Assembly (NCBI GenBank): GCA_008973525.1 | Contig: WACJ01000323.1 | Span: 1 to 64,000 of the forward strand | Reading direction: 5' to 3' | DNA: 64,000 bases | From: Stenopsyche tienmushanensis | Lineage: Eukaryota > Arthropoda > Insecta > Trichoptera > Stenopsychidae | In this document: in pieces, positions 53,101-62,044 of the stretch | Layout: each line of letters begins with the position of its first letter | How positions within the stretch are numbered: the stretch's first letter is position 1 | The notes under the pieces: model-generated | The model's input: the letters and a program-made list of their open reading frames with translations, nothing else | Told to the model about the DNA's origin: nothing | Database searches by the model: none | Translations under genes and position numbers: made by a program

Positions 53101-56100
53101 GAAGAAAAACTATTTTTACATTTGGATGTTCTAAATCTGGATGACATTTTTTTTATGCGCATTCGCATAAAAAAAATTTGCGCTCTATAGATTTTTTTTT
53201 AAGATTATTTACTTTTTTATCTATTGAAAATGTATAATTTATATATTTTTATGAATAAACAACTTACTTTTAGAATAAATTCTATATTTTTTGACAATTT
53301 GTGGTACCAACCTTGACGCCATCTTTCGAATATATCCAAAATCAAGGATCTGTTTGTTTGTAATGCGCTGCTATGTCGTTTATCAGATTACGATAAAACG
53401 TCGTCCATTTATTGCAAAGGATTGTGCGTGTAACATAAGCATAGTCTAATATATAAAAATAAATGTTTGTTTGTCCGTATTTAATGCGCTTCCACACCGC
53501 TCATTCGATTGCGAAAAAACTTTGTCAACTTACTGTTTACACTTGCGGGAATAACATAGGTATAGTATGGATGCACCATGTTGGCGCATATTGGTCTGGT
53601 GAAATGAAGTTTGAATCCCAGTTCTTTGAATCGCGCTACACGTGACCTGAAGCAATAAACCACGTACTGCGTTTCTTTTCAAATAATTATTAAGCGTTTA
53701 TGGCATTCCAACACATGTCGGGTATTCACTAGTATGTCATAAAAAGGAAACTATTATTCAAATAAACAGCTTTGGTACTCACAATATACAAAAGATATTG
53801 CAATTTCTCAACAAATATATATTTATTTGAAAATATGTATATAATGTTGCAAATAGATTAAAATGTCGAACATTTTCAATAAAATTAGCAAAATAATCTG
53901 TAAATAACCATAAGTTTTTTTTTTTAATTTAGACGTTGTCAACAAAGAGTAATTACTTGGGATACGTTCTACAAAAAGCAATTTCATTGGCATTGCTCAT
54001 AGCAAAAGTGCGACCATTTGTGGAAGTCACTGCTGATGAGCTCGTCTTTGGATATGACGACCCACTCGTTAGCTTGGCCCACAAGTTTTTTCCTAAACAC
54101 AAAAGACCGATGAGCAAAATGGGTCTCTTGATTGCGGTGAGTAAAAATTGTTAGACTTAAAATCAAAGAATCTTATGTTGTTACAAATAATAATAAATTG
54201 CACACAATTTTACACTTGCTTATACCTTCATCTCAAACGTTTAATTGACTCAAATGAAGATATTCATCAATAGAATAAAAGGATTTTAAAAACCAATACA
54301 TAATTTTAAATTATATCCGAACATTACAAATTGAATATGAACGTTACTCATGCTATTCATTGAATATGACTCGGCTAATAACAATATTTTATATGCATAA
54401 AAATTGAGGAAAACTTTAACAGCATGACGTCATCCAAAATAAGTTCCTTAAAAATTCAAAACCTATACAAATTTGTAGTTAAATCATTGTAAATCCCTCT
54501 CGCAAATGTGAGCTTTGTTCGATCAATAGATTTGTGAGATTAATACGTATAAACCAACAAACGTTTAACAACTCTTAAATGTCCATTTTTTACGTTAACT
54601 TTATTTAATCAATAGATCAAATATTTAAAAATGTAAATCGTGTTAAAGTATAACCATTTTTACTCAAATCTGAGAAAAAATATCTTTAAAAACAAACATG
54701 TCCTCAACCCGCCGAGGAATATTTGATTTTCAATGTTGATATTTAAAGTTATAATGGACGTGTAAAACACATTTTTAACAACGTTTTAAATTTTCAACAG
54801 TCAAATATTTAGTCTGGAAGATATTATTTCGCTTGATGTTTTAAAATTATGATCATACGTATGAAATATAAGCAATAATAATTACATTTTGTGGTTTTTA
54901 TCGTATTAGAGAAACGGAACATTGAACGAGGTCTCGACGATCCATACGGGATACTCCGGCATGGATAAATTTGGATATTTAGACAAGATAAATGGACTGG
55001 ATCATTTGCCGTATTGGAATAAAGAACCGTGCACAGACATAAAGTGAATATTAAAAATGGTATAAGTTGATTTGTATTTTAATGACTCGCGGTTTATTCA
55101 ATTATTCATGTTATAGAGCGTCTGAAGGATCATTATTTCCCCCGAGAGATATCACTAAATCTGATATGGTATACGTCTACGATAAAGATCTTTGCAGAAT
55201 CTTTCCGCTGCAATATAGAGGACCGACTGTTAAAGACGGTATCGACGTAGATATGTACACTCCGCCTGAAGATATTTTTGAAACTGTCGAAAAACAACCA
55301 GAAAATAAGTGCTATTGTCCCGGAACAGAATTCTGTCCCCCGCGAGGATTACAAAATATTAGTCCTTGTCAATATGGTTCGTTAAATGCCATTTATGTAT
55401 TTATTATTATATATATTATAGTACTTGCATAGCATTTAATTCGATTAATATTATCTAGATGCTCCTGTATACATCTCATTCCCTCATTTCTATGATGCGG
55501 ATCCAAAACTACTTGAACCTTTTGAAGGATTAAAACCGGACAAGGAAAAACATGAAACATTCTTCAAAATACAACCGGTAAATATAAGAAAATCCATCAA
55601 TTGATTACTTTTATGAAAAAATCATAATATTTATCACATTATTTTGTAGAAACTTGGAGTACCGTTGGAAGGAAAAGTTAGAGTTCAGCTAAATTTGAGG
55701 GTAGAAAGGGCGAAAAATGTAGTAAGCGTGGCTAAATTCCCCGACATCATCTATCCAGTAATGTGGCTAGAAGAGGTGATTTAACTATTACAAAATGATC
55801 ATTTTATCACGTTACGCTTTATTATATTTGTAATTAAAATGTGTTTTTTTTTATATTTTAGGGCGTCGATGAATTAACACCGGTCATAAAGCGATGGATT
55901 TATCTCGCGACCACTTTTGGTGCAATAGCTGGACCGCTCTTATCATACAGTATGATAGGATTCGGAATTTTAGTCTTAGTTTGCGTGTTCGTTAAAGCGT
56001 ATAAAAACTTCGTTTTTAATAGAGACACTATGGAATTGATAGAACTCGGAAAGAGATCAATCAGACGTGGATCAAACCTCATAGTGAGCGGACAGCATAA

Positions 56101-56209
56101 ACTTATGGTGTCGCGTGAGTCTTATAGTCTGCTCACGCCGTCGCCTACAACGGGACTGAGATTGGCAAATAGTCATAGAGACGAAGAGGAACAAGGACCG
56201 ATGCTTTGA
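23104..56209 (+). CDS. CD36-family scavenger receptor class B, lysosomal type (debris buster/LIMP-2-like)
   Basis: Ten coding exons join in frame: 23104-23248, 46465-46556, 48039-48199, 51402-51540, 53933-54136, 54910-55043, 55117-55376, 55459-55577, 55650-55775, 55862-56209. All introns are GT-AG. They give 575 residues, slightly longer than most CD36 proteins because of both cytosolic ends. A 51-residue N-terminal cytosolic arm is followed by membrane segment 1 (about residues 52-75), a lumenal CD36 ectodomain, membrane segment 2 (about 472-504) and a 71-residue tail. CD36 hallmarks seen: the stretch VYIFNVTNPEEF, then EVGPFVYR, the glycine-rich turn HTGYSGMDKFG, six lumenal cysteines (three expected disulfides) and five N-X-S/T sequons. 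The tail has DTMELI and ESYSLL, acidic dileucine signals that in LIMP-2-type members direct the protein to lysosomes. Family role: binding and moving lipids or phagocytic cargo. Family assignment is firm; the orthologue name is inference, since emp-like members are alternatives. The ATG at 23104 is chosen because it opens the frame spliced to segment 1. Confidence 0.93.
24279..24437 (+). repeat. Dispersed repeat family C, copy 1
   Basis: Begins TCAAGGCGTGCAGTACCCAT and ends near GATTAGGGATTTTAAT. The complement is found at 28171-28325 over the whole length, and a shorter copy at 28524-28612. Confidence 0.75.
24553..24760 (+). repeat. Dispersed repeat family B, copy 2
   Basis: Same-strand match to 10003-10245, with an internal deletion between TAATGATT and TCGATTTCAAG relative to copy 1. 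Confidence 0.7.
25237..25270 (+). repeat. MITE family D terminus, copy 1
   Basis: AAAATAAGGTAGTTTCCCTG then CGCGCCCTGTA. The same end is seen at 37294-37330 and, as both ends of an inverted pair, at 44815-45064. The matching left terminus could not be found for this copy. Confidence 0.6.
27209..27910 (-). mobile_element. hAT transposon remnant (ZBED/GTF2IRD2-like)
   Basis: A minus-strand open frame to 27572 ends ...IWLQDLSFMIDTTKHLFDL, close to the WLSDLAFLVDITxHLNDLN block of hAT transposases in this clade. Broken frames continue leftward to CAGGGGTATCAAATTCAAAG at 27209, which looks like a hAT terminus of the CAGGGGTNTCAAACTC type. No right terminus found. Confidence 0.75.
28171..28612 (-). 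repeat. Partial tandem pair of repeat family C
   Basis: Two copies on the minus strand, 28171-28325 and 28524-28612, share a roughly 90-bp core ending GGGTACCGCACGCCTTGAC. They are about 290 bp apart. The outer copy matches 24279-24437 in reverse. Confidence 0.75.
32648..32743 (-). repeat. tRNA-like head of a probable SINE
   Basis: On the minus strand 96 bases begin CATCGG and end CCGATG, pairing as an acceptor-like stem. Inside are an A-box-like TGGTCGAGTG and a B-box-like GGTTCGAATAC at tRNA spacing, with a long middle arm as in Leu/Ser tRNAs. The T stem is imperfect and there is no good anticodon arm, so this is not a functional tRNA. The following 190 bp (32647-32459) are less AT-rich and may be the SINE body. 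Confidence 0.5.
33155..33890 (-). mobile_element. mariner transposase remnant
   Basis: The minus strand reads ATCLTRSDLNWKVRTF, then (in broken frame) TGDETW-like sequence at about 33600, and KKFKSIISGKIIMAFGCFGT followed by EKASFW, matching KKFKxQxSAGKVMATVFWD in mariners. A TTCAAAAAGTAAG word at 33167 is like a mariner terminus. Frameshifts are frequent. Confidence 0.75.
34130..34910 (-). mobile_element. Jockey/CR1-type non-LTR reverse transcriptase remnant
   Basis: In order on the minus strand: FQHGFLKCKSTVTNL (normally QHGFxxGRSTxTNL), a decayed FSKAFD block, a GxPQGSxLGPLLF relic near 34620-34560 (now GLASWTNTLYIF), and LGVIHDSKMLFDKYIDQIV followed by LGFIIRCSNEFRSIKTIKIL. The last is the conserved thumb of Jockey/CR1 elements. 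At least five disruptions. Confidence 0.8.
37294..37330 (+). repeat. MITE family D terminus, copy 2
   Basis: TTTTAAATAAGGAAGTTTCC then CTGCCGCATCCTGTA, matching the ends at 25237-25270 and 45025-45064. Confidence 0.6.
38733..38749. repeat. (TA)n microsatellite
   Basis: About eight TA units in a row in the receptor's first intron. Confidence 0.8.
38950..39450 (+). mobile_element. mariner transposase with N- and C-terminal parts fused by deletion
   Basis: The plus strand first reads FDLKNCPGSGRLPKVDAATL then TAEIK (the mariner helix-turn-helix linker, usually DKPRSGRPxxVD). About 70 codons later it reads SDIALSDFHIFRFMQYYLDG then KNYK, the SPDxAPSDFHLFxSMQHxLxGK block that carries the third catalytic Asp. 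The central catalytic region is missing. Confidence 0.85.
39465..40170. mobile_element. Tigger/pogo-type miniature element
   Basis: Inverted ends TATACACTTAAACCTTTTTT (left) and, reversed, TATACACTCAAACCTCTTTT (right) continue with TGTGCGA, giving about 26-bp termini with TA at the border. GCGATAGATGCGTTCCACGG just inside the left end is shared with the Tigger remnant at 52381. No transposase is present; the interior holds repeated AAACCGCATAACTT words. Confidence 0.7.
40908..41205 (-). mobile_element. mariner-derived miniature element with intact C-terminus
   Basis: Inverted ends CTCAATAACTTCGTAGGATG (left, near 40920) and its complement CATCCTACGAACTTATTGAG (right, near 41168) enclose about 300 bp. 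On the minus strand the last codons read LHKKCIEMSEKHWNYCIISE then EDYVD and stop, as at the end of mariner transposases. The rest of the gene is deleted. Confidence 0.8.
42210..42480 (-). mobile_element. Non-LTR reverse transcriptase fragment, finger domain
   Basis: The minus strand reads EGTLRAIKKLTNNKAPGPDN then ISAEILK, the NKAPGPDGI motif that opens the reverse transcriptase domain of endonuclease-type non-LTR elements. It is preceded by a matching linker (YKNRSQSIENLP). Confidence 0.85.
42530..43290 (-). mobile_element. Non-LTR retrotransposon C-terminal fragment
   Basis: The minus strand reads SSKIGLKMNMDK (end of palm), then a YGAKMWNLT-like stretch, then ERCMLGVSLKDKI, and SPVRWTDDIKRIAERSWMRK followed by AEDREGW. 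The RWTDDIKRI tail is typical of insect endonuclease-reverse transcriptases. Frames are broken in several places. Confidence 0.85.
44815..45064. mobile_element. MITE family D, complete copy
   Basis: Left AATGCGGCAGAGAAACTTCC then TTATTTAAAA, and right end reversed AGGGTGCGACATGAAACTAC then CTTGTTTTAAAA, form imperfect termini of about 34 bp, 250 bp apart. No coding. Superfamily not recognised. Confidence 0.65.
46820..46970 (-). repeat. Dispersed repeat family A, copy 3
   Basis: Minus-strand match to 2140-2300 and 16461-16610, inside intron 2 of the receptor gene. Confidence 0.7.
47000..49700. other. Introns 2-3 of the receptor gene
   Basis: Outside exon 3 (48039-48199) nothing recognisable was found; AT-rich with scattered short open frames. 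Confidence 0.5.
49725..50664. mobile_element. piggyBac-type element, outer of a nested pair
   Basis: TTAACACATTCCTGTCTGGT at 49725 and, reversed, TTAACACATTCCCGTCGGGT at 50664 are matching inverted ends bounded by TTAA. The right end is followed by a short CGCACATGTGCG palindrome. Interrupted by the separate TTAA element at 49911-50343. No transposase frame. Confidence 0.75.
49911..50343. mobile_element. piggyBac-type MITE nested in another
   Basis: TTAACCCTTTGCGGTCC (left) and, reversed, TTAACTCTTTGCGGTCC (right) are near-perfect inverted ends with TTAA outermost. A perfect palindrome lies at 50305-50325 just inside the right end (arms ATGTCGAGTC and GACTCGACAT around one A). It is 433 bp long with no coding capacity. 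Confidence 0.85.
52384..53195 (-). mobile_element. Tigger/pogo transposase remnant
   Basis: On the minus strand broken frames give the end of the DDE domain and beyond: VKIVFLPSNTTCLIQPLDKD (normally LPPNTTSLIQPLDQG), then STFKKYYTKK, SLTVPEVWIKFLILDCLNNV and a HDLNSRWKK-like segment. The left end carries the GCGATAGATACGTTCCACGG word shared with 39465-40170. The 5' part of the element is missing. Confidence 0.85.
53336..53732 (+). mobile_element. Non-autonomous Helitron with a duplicated head
   Basis: TCTAATATATAAAAAT at 53445 is a typical insect Helitron 5' end and GGGTATTCACTAG|T at 53720-53733 a typical 3' end (CTAG before T), giving 288 bp. Upstream 53336-53444 is a second, diverged head of the same family (TGTTTGTTTGTAATGCGCTG versus the TGTTTGTTTGTC-type head). 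Confidence 0.7.
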
Positions 56210-56350
56210 TATTCCATAGAAAATTTAATGCATAGCTCGGAAGAACATTTTTATCGTCTAAGTCTCCGACTTGTATCGTAGCTTTAAATATCTTCAGTTA
56301 AACTGGTGATTGTAAAGAAGAGACGTTTGTTTATATTTAAATAAGACGTT

Positions 56351-56381
56351 AATAAAAATTGTGTGATTTTTTTTAAAATAA
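56351..56381 (+). terminator. Poly(A) signals of the receptor gene
   Basis: AATAAA occurs at 56351, about 140 bases after the stop codon, and a second AAATAAAA follows near 56376. A further AATAAATAAAT tract lies near 56564. Any of these could be used; in DNA this AT-rich the motif alone is weak evidence. Confidence 0.5.
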
Positions 56382-56399
56382 AAAGGTAATAATATACAT

Positions 56400-58715
56400 T
56401 TTTTACATATCAAGACTAAACGACTATGTATATTAGTCCGTAAAAATGGTGAAGTGAAGATAATTTGATTATAAATTTCAGGTAATCTATATTTTTCAAC
56501 GCGTTAATAATTTGTTATCCAAAATATACAAAAAAATGTTATTATTTGCACAATCATTTTGTAAATAAATAAATCTTAAAATAACATTGCCTGAAAATTT
56601 TTAATATGTTTAATAGATTTTTGTGTATGTTTTATTGTTTGTATGCATGTTCTTTTATCTGTGTCATAAATTGCTAATAGTAAATAAAAATTATAAATCA
56701 TAAGACGTTAATCTTTATACAACGTTAGCGTTCAATCTCTATCTTCGTTTTCTCAGCGTTTCAATGAAATATAATTTTCTTCGCATATACAAGAAAACAA
56801 AGCGCAGAAGAATTTGTTAAAAACGCATGCTTTGTAAATTTACATTAAGCTCAATGTGATATATTTGCCTTATTTCTAAACCAAAATGTGTAGTTAAACG
56901 ACGCCTTTAAAGTTATTTGATAAATATTGCAAGACTTTCAATAAATATTCTACAGTATAGTGATATTTATTAGAATTAGAGATTGAGATTCTTTTAATAG
57001 TAGTGAGTTAAATTCGTTACAATCATTTTTATAAAAATCATTATCGTTGCTTTTTAATCTGCATCAAAACTTAGCTCAATTTTATTTTGCACATGGGAAA
57101 TTAAACTATTTATATATATATATATAGCCATGACAAAAACTGTAATATATCAATTTACAAATTCAGCAACTATTTACGTTGTAAATTATTTCAAAAGCGA
57201 ACATTTTATAAGAAAATTAAATTAAAAATCAACGTATTTGCATACTTAAAGGTTGTACCACTCGTTAGTCATATTTTATCACGAGTGAATGCATTGTTTC
57301 GATTGAATGGCATATTTATATGTAAAATTTATATATTTTTAAACACACATAATGTAAATAAATTATGATTAGGTAAGAGTCTACGCCTTAAAAAATTAAA
57401 GCGGTGTAGATCTTCGTCTTTGCTCATTATGAAGCTTTAAAAATTAAAACTTTACTATAAGCGCAGGCATGAGCGGGGCTCTATTAATATTTTTTTAACG
57501 TCTGACGTCCAAACACAAATACAATAAAAGAGCTCTGTTCGTGTTTATACGCACTAATCATGGATACTTTAAATACGTCGTTTAAAGTATTAACTTGTAT
57601 AAATACAGATCAAAATGAACGCATTCGTATATAGTTTAAGAAATTCAGATTCGATCTTTAAACGACGATAATTGAAGTATCCTATTGTATATAAATTAAT
57701 TTGTTGTTGATTTAAACTACATATTATGTAGTAACTTTTTATTGTTATGATTGTTTTGAATATGAACGCGTTTACAATCGTAGAAACATTATCGAATGAT
57801 ATTTTGAACATATATGCATCCAATTAATATTCGATTAACGGTGCTCCGAAATCTTAAGGCGGTCGTAAACGCGTTGATACTCGAAACAATCAAATATGAC
57901 TTGCGTAAATTTTAAAAGACTCAATTTTATTGTTATGTTTTTGTAAATATTATTCGATGCATATGTAATAGAATCAAATATAAGCGAATCAAGAAATTTT
58001 ATGGTATCTGGACATTGATTCAAAGAATTATTGCCTTTCAAAAATGTTAGGATTGTAATTTATTTATAAAGCGTTATTAAAAATGAAACTAGTATTACAA
58101 ATATACTTATGAAATTAGACTGAATATCCAATTTCCGTTCAACTTTATTGTATTTATACATAAATTATTCCTAAAAATCAATGTCTAGAGTTGATTTTTT
58201 GAAAACATTTACTTTTAGATATTATCCAAAGTACATTTATAGATTAATTGTCACCGACACATTGGATGCCGATTTATAAATCGGGTTGCTCAATCAATCT
58301 CATATCGGGTATTTATGATTAATTATTTTAGATTGTATTATGGAAAATATTTCCACTTGTCTTTGTGATAATTAGTATAAATTTGTTTTTTTTTTCTTAT
58401 TCATTTTTTTAAAAATCTACGAAGATTATAAAAATTTGCTCCACAATATTTTCATATTAAAAATACAATGTATAAATTGGGAAAATATTAGAAATACATA
58501 TTTTAAATTGAAATAGCTATTTTAATGCCTATAAAAAATCCGGCAAGCAAAATACTGAAGTCGATAAAATCGTTTAATATAACGATACAATTTTGTACGC
58601 AAAAGAAGAAACAATCGAGGCCTTGCAGAGTAATTCGAGGCCTTGTGTGGGACAACGTACTGTAATGTACTATCAATTTTGTGTTATTTTTTTGAATTAT
58701 AGAATGCTACAAGCA
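56400..58715. other. Intergenic AT-rich DNA
   Basis: Between the receptor 3' end and the orphan exon. A (TA)n run is the only clear feature; no coding signal was seen. Confidence 0.5.
57110..57126. repeat. (TA)n microsatellite
   Basis: About eight TA units in the DNA downstream of the receptor gene. Confidence 0.8.
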
Positions 58716-58934
58716 TCACAATAAAAAAAAGCATGCGGTGAAAAGCATATGAAATATTATTGATTTTTTTTCTACTCGTCCTAATTCCCGTTTCATGATT
58801 AATTTTAAGTTCCATTCCACTTTGCCTTCTTCTATATTTTGTCTAGCATATTGCGTTGCTACGTTGAGTCGCCATTTATCTTTTGGCTCCTCTGATAGGT
58901 CCTGATTGCAATGATCTAATATTTCAAGACGCTC
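58716..58934 (-). CDS. Unidentified coding-like 3' terminal exon
   Basis: On the minus strand an acceptor (TTTTATTTGTATAG) is followed in phase 0 by 72 codons and a TGA stop. The peptide begins ERLEILDHCNQDLSEEPK and continues with a charged, helix-like stretch (DKWRLNVATQYARQNIEEGK). Its composition is unlike the frame-shadow peptides of this AT-rich DNA, and codons are used as in real exons. The last dozen residues are hydrophobic and less gene-like, so the true exon may end earlier at a donor. I do not recognise the family. It lies downstream of the MADF-BESS stop in the same orientation, so it could be an alternative last exon of that gene, an exon of a separate gene, or a retained transposon fragment. 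Confidence 0.45.
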   Translation of the reverse strand, partial: ERLEILDHCNQDLSEEPKDKWRLNVATQYARQNIEEGKVEWNLKLIMKRELGRVEKKSIIFHMLFTACFFLL

Positions 58935-59109
58935 CTATACAAATAAAAGCTATAAAGTTACCTACATTAGAATCATTATTTATATAATAGAGCTTCTGCT
59001 ATGCATCATATGCAATTTTGAATGTTTTTCGGAGAAAATTGAATCGGAATATGAAGTCTTATTAATGCATACAGACATTCGCTGACTAAATAGAGGACAA
59101 GTTCTAACG

Positions 59110-59345
59110 CATTATTTGAAAAGAAACGCAGTACGTGGTTTATTGCAGTAAGTTGACAAAGTTTTTTCGCAATCGACTGAACGGTGTGGAAGCGCATTAA
59201 ATACAGACAAACAAACATTGATTTTTATATATTAGACTATGCATATGTTACTCAGCACAATCCTTAGCAATAAGCGGACGACGTTTTATCGTAATCTGAT
59301 AAACGGTATAGCAGCGCATTACATACAAACAAACAGATATTCATT
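59110..59345 (-). mobile_element. Helitron fragment, reverse copy
   Basis: The complement of the 53336-53690 region: the same two heads in tandem, with the 5' TC at 59236. About 115 bases present between ACTTACTG and CAATAAACCACGTACTG in the other copy are absent here. Confidence 0.75.
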
Positions 59346-59449
59346 TGTAAATGTAAAAATGAAAAGATAAAAACACATGAAAGGATTGACGACGTAGATA
59401 TGAATATAATTTTGGAATATATCAGCACTATAAAAACAGAATTTGACGA

Positions 59450-59725
59450 TTTAAAGGCACATGGTCCAACGTTTAGCCGAAAGAGTTGGATTTAAACGTG
59501 CTTGAGCTTAAATATTTTGAATATCTTGGAATAAATAATCTACCAGCATTTGGTTCCATGTATTCTTGTGAGCAAACATTTGCCACAAATGAAATGTGTC
59601 CGGAGTACGCTGCGGAATAGACTTATGCTAGCAAATCTCGATTCCTGTGTTCAACTAAAGTTAACCAAATATTTGGCCTGATATTGAAAAACGTTTTGTG
59701 GATATCCTTTTTATAATTAAGTAGC
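59450..59725 (+). mobile_element. hAT transposase remnant (dimerisation domain)
   Basis: The plus strand reads LELKYFEYLG, then LPAFGSMYSCEQTFATNEMC, then TYASKSRFLCST and a PDIEKRF-like end. This matches the FGSTYxCEQTFSxMK block of ZBED/GTF2IRD2-like hAT proteins. Stops and a frameshift interrupt it. Confidence 0.8.
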
Positions 59726-59845
59726 TTTTCATAATTAAAATGACCGGAATAATCAGGTATCATTTTGATTTATATATTAATACACCATATTTGGATCAAA
59801 AAGCAATTTAAAGACTCATTGCATTGGTGCAGATTGAAAAATTCC

Positions 59846-61389
59846 CTAATCGTGCGAATCTTCTCCGCTGTCTTCTTTTTTGCACGGTACGTGTAAAACT
59901 GGCGATGACCAGAGTTCTTCTTCCATGACGTTTGAAAGCTCCGGCGATGGAGTTGTACGACGCGGACACACTTTCGACAAGAGTTCCAATCGTTTTTGTA
60001 TTATCACAGTTTGAATTTGCTCCTGGCAGATGATTGCGTCGTAAAGAGGCATCTGTTTTAGCTGAACGGCGATGTGCCTAGCAAATATGTCGAATTCGTT
60101 TTCATTCTCGTTTTTTTGCACTACTTTATCGAGTTTATCAATTGCTGCGTTTATAAATGAAATATTGTCGACATTTTCAGACATTTTTCGCTTGCGATTC
60201 TGATCGCTTGCTTTTCGCTGGTGAAAGGCTTTAGTCATCTTTGATTGTTTTGGGGTGGACCGATTGGCAGTTTTTGTATTTTCTACGTCTATTATTTCTT
60301 CCTCAATATCGACATTTCCAGTAGTAACAGCAGTTGTTGATGCAGGAAATTCACTTCCATTTGGGTTTTCTGCTTCATTTTGGATCATTTCACTTTCACT
60401 TTCGTGTTGTAAATTCTGAAAAAAGAAATATATTAAATTATTAGATTTTATTACAAAAAAATGCAGTAAAATATTGTTGCCAAGAACGAAAAAATAGTGG
60501 AAGATAATTCAAAATAAATACTTAATACTTTTGATAGAATTTTACTACATATTATAGTGCGATAGATGAAAAAAAAAGTTATGTGAATAATTTTCGCAAT
60601 CATTTTGTTTGTATGTTGATGACGCTAACTATTGCTTTTGCTATTTCATTATAGGCACAAATGGACGAGCAAATTATGCTGCCGTTTTTGTAAAATAATC
60701 TTTAAATGCAAAGTTAAAAGACTAATAGATTATAATTTCTAAATGGTGGATTATTAGTAGCCGAGTCTTTGAACAACTCACAGCGGTTGGAATTATTAAA
60801 GTGAACGGAATTATTAAAACAACATTGGTTAAAAATGCAGGCTCTGTGATACTGAAGATCCAAATGCCATGAGTATATACACCAGGTTCTTAAATGAATG
60901 GTTTATGCGCAATTAATATGGTTAATATTTGTCTGGATAAGGATGCCGATAACTGAATATAATACATGACGATTGATAAAACCAATTATAATTGTAAATA
61001 TTTGCTTATTTTTAAATAGTAATTAAAAGCATATTTACTAAGTTTAATGAGACTTCTCTTGTATTTGTTACATCATTTAGAAATAGATCTGCTCTTTTGT
61101 ACCAAACCAATTTAGGCACATATACTTCTTCCGTTCCGTCTCCATTTTTTTTTGATTTGCAAACAAGTGAATGTTCTTTTTTATACATCGTTCTAATCGT
61201 CTTAATTTTATTCTTCAGATCAACAATAGTAAGACCAGGAATTTCCATTTCTTTGACAATAGACTCCAAAGCATCGTCTCTTTTATCTTTTCTGTTATAA
61301 TTATACAGTCGGTAGTCCCAAAGGCAATCATGCTTATGATAAAGTTCTAAGAATTTAAGCATCACACTTTCAGACCACTTGAGGTTCAT
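59846..61389 (-). CDS. MADF-BESS domain transcriptional regulator
   Basis: Two exons on the minus strand, 61389-61039 and 60415-59846, joined by a GT-AG intron (61038-60416, phase 0) to give 306 residues. Residues about 8-100 are a MADF (Myb/SANT-like) DNA-binding domain: LYHKHDCLWDYR, then KDKRDDALESI, a KNKIKTIR helix and a closing KLVWYKRADLFL segment. The middle is acidic and polar, with a basic patch (NRKRK) that could be a nuclear localisation signal. Near the C-terminus FDIFARHIAVQLKQMP reads as a BESS protein-interaction motif. MADF-BESS proteins form large insect families of sequence-specific nuclear regulators, so no single symbol is justified. Its start faces mRpS35. A domesticated P instability factor (PIF)/Harbinger accessory protein is an alternative, as those also carry MADF domains, but the BESS tail favours a host gene. 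Confidence 0.85.
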
Positions 61390-62044
61390 TATTTAACTAA
61401 ATCGCGTGACAAGTTGAAAGTGAAGTTGACAATCAACTGACGTATATGTTCACACGTTTCAAGACAAGATTTCAAATTGAAAGCAAATGTCACATGACGC
61501 ACTTGAACGATAAAGTTTGACAGGTTCTAACGAGTCATGTTTAATTGACCGATTATAGTTTTATAGCAGGTGGTTCCAAAGACAATCGTGCTTATGATAT
61601 AGTTTAAAGAATTTTGTGTTTAGTTTTTTACATATGGTTTTTAATTAAAAAAGGGCGAAAAATGATTTTTAAATGTGAAGCTAAAATTATTTTTAATTTT
61701 AATTAAAATTAAATTGAATTCTAATTTTAAATTTATTGATAACCAACAACTGGATGTGCCTTCAAAAGAAAAAAGAAAATGTTTGAGACAAACAAAAAAT
61801 ATCCAGATTTATATTTTAATACGATTTTCAATGCCAAAATAAAAAATATAATTTCAATATTAACATCATATAAATAAAAATAATTTTGTTAGAGATTGCA
61901 CTTAAAATTAAATATAATTATTGATACAACTATATATCTTGATTATATTTAAGGACGTATTTTTATTGCGAGTACTGGTCGTTAAAAGTGCTGTTATAAC
62001 AAAAATAAAAATATAGACAGTATACATAACCTATATGGTGTAAG
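61390..62044. promoter_or_regulatory. Shared divergent promoter region, MADF-BESS / mRpS35
   Basis: The two start codons lie 655 bp apart in opposite directions, so both promoters must fall here unless upstream exons exist. The sequence is AT-rich, with an A/T block near 61680-61740 and no clear TATA box in a convincing place. Position alone supports the call. Confidence 0.5.

Noticed and set aside
38733..57126. TA runs considered as transposon ends
   Set aside because: Simple microsatellites with no flanking inverted repeats.
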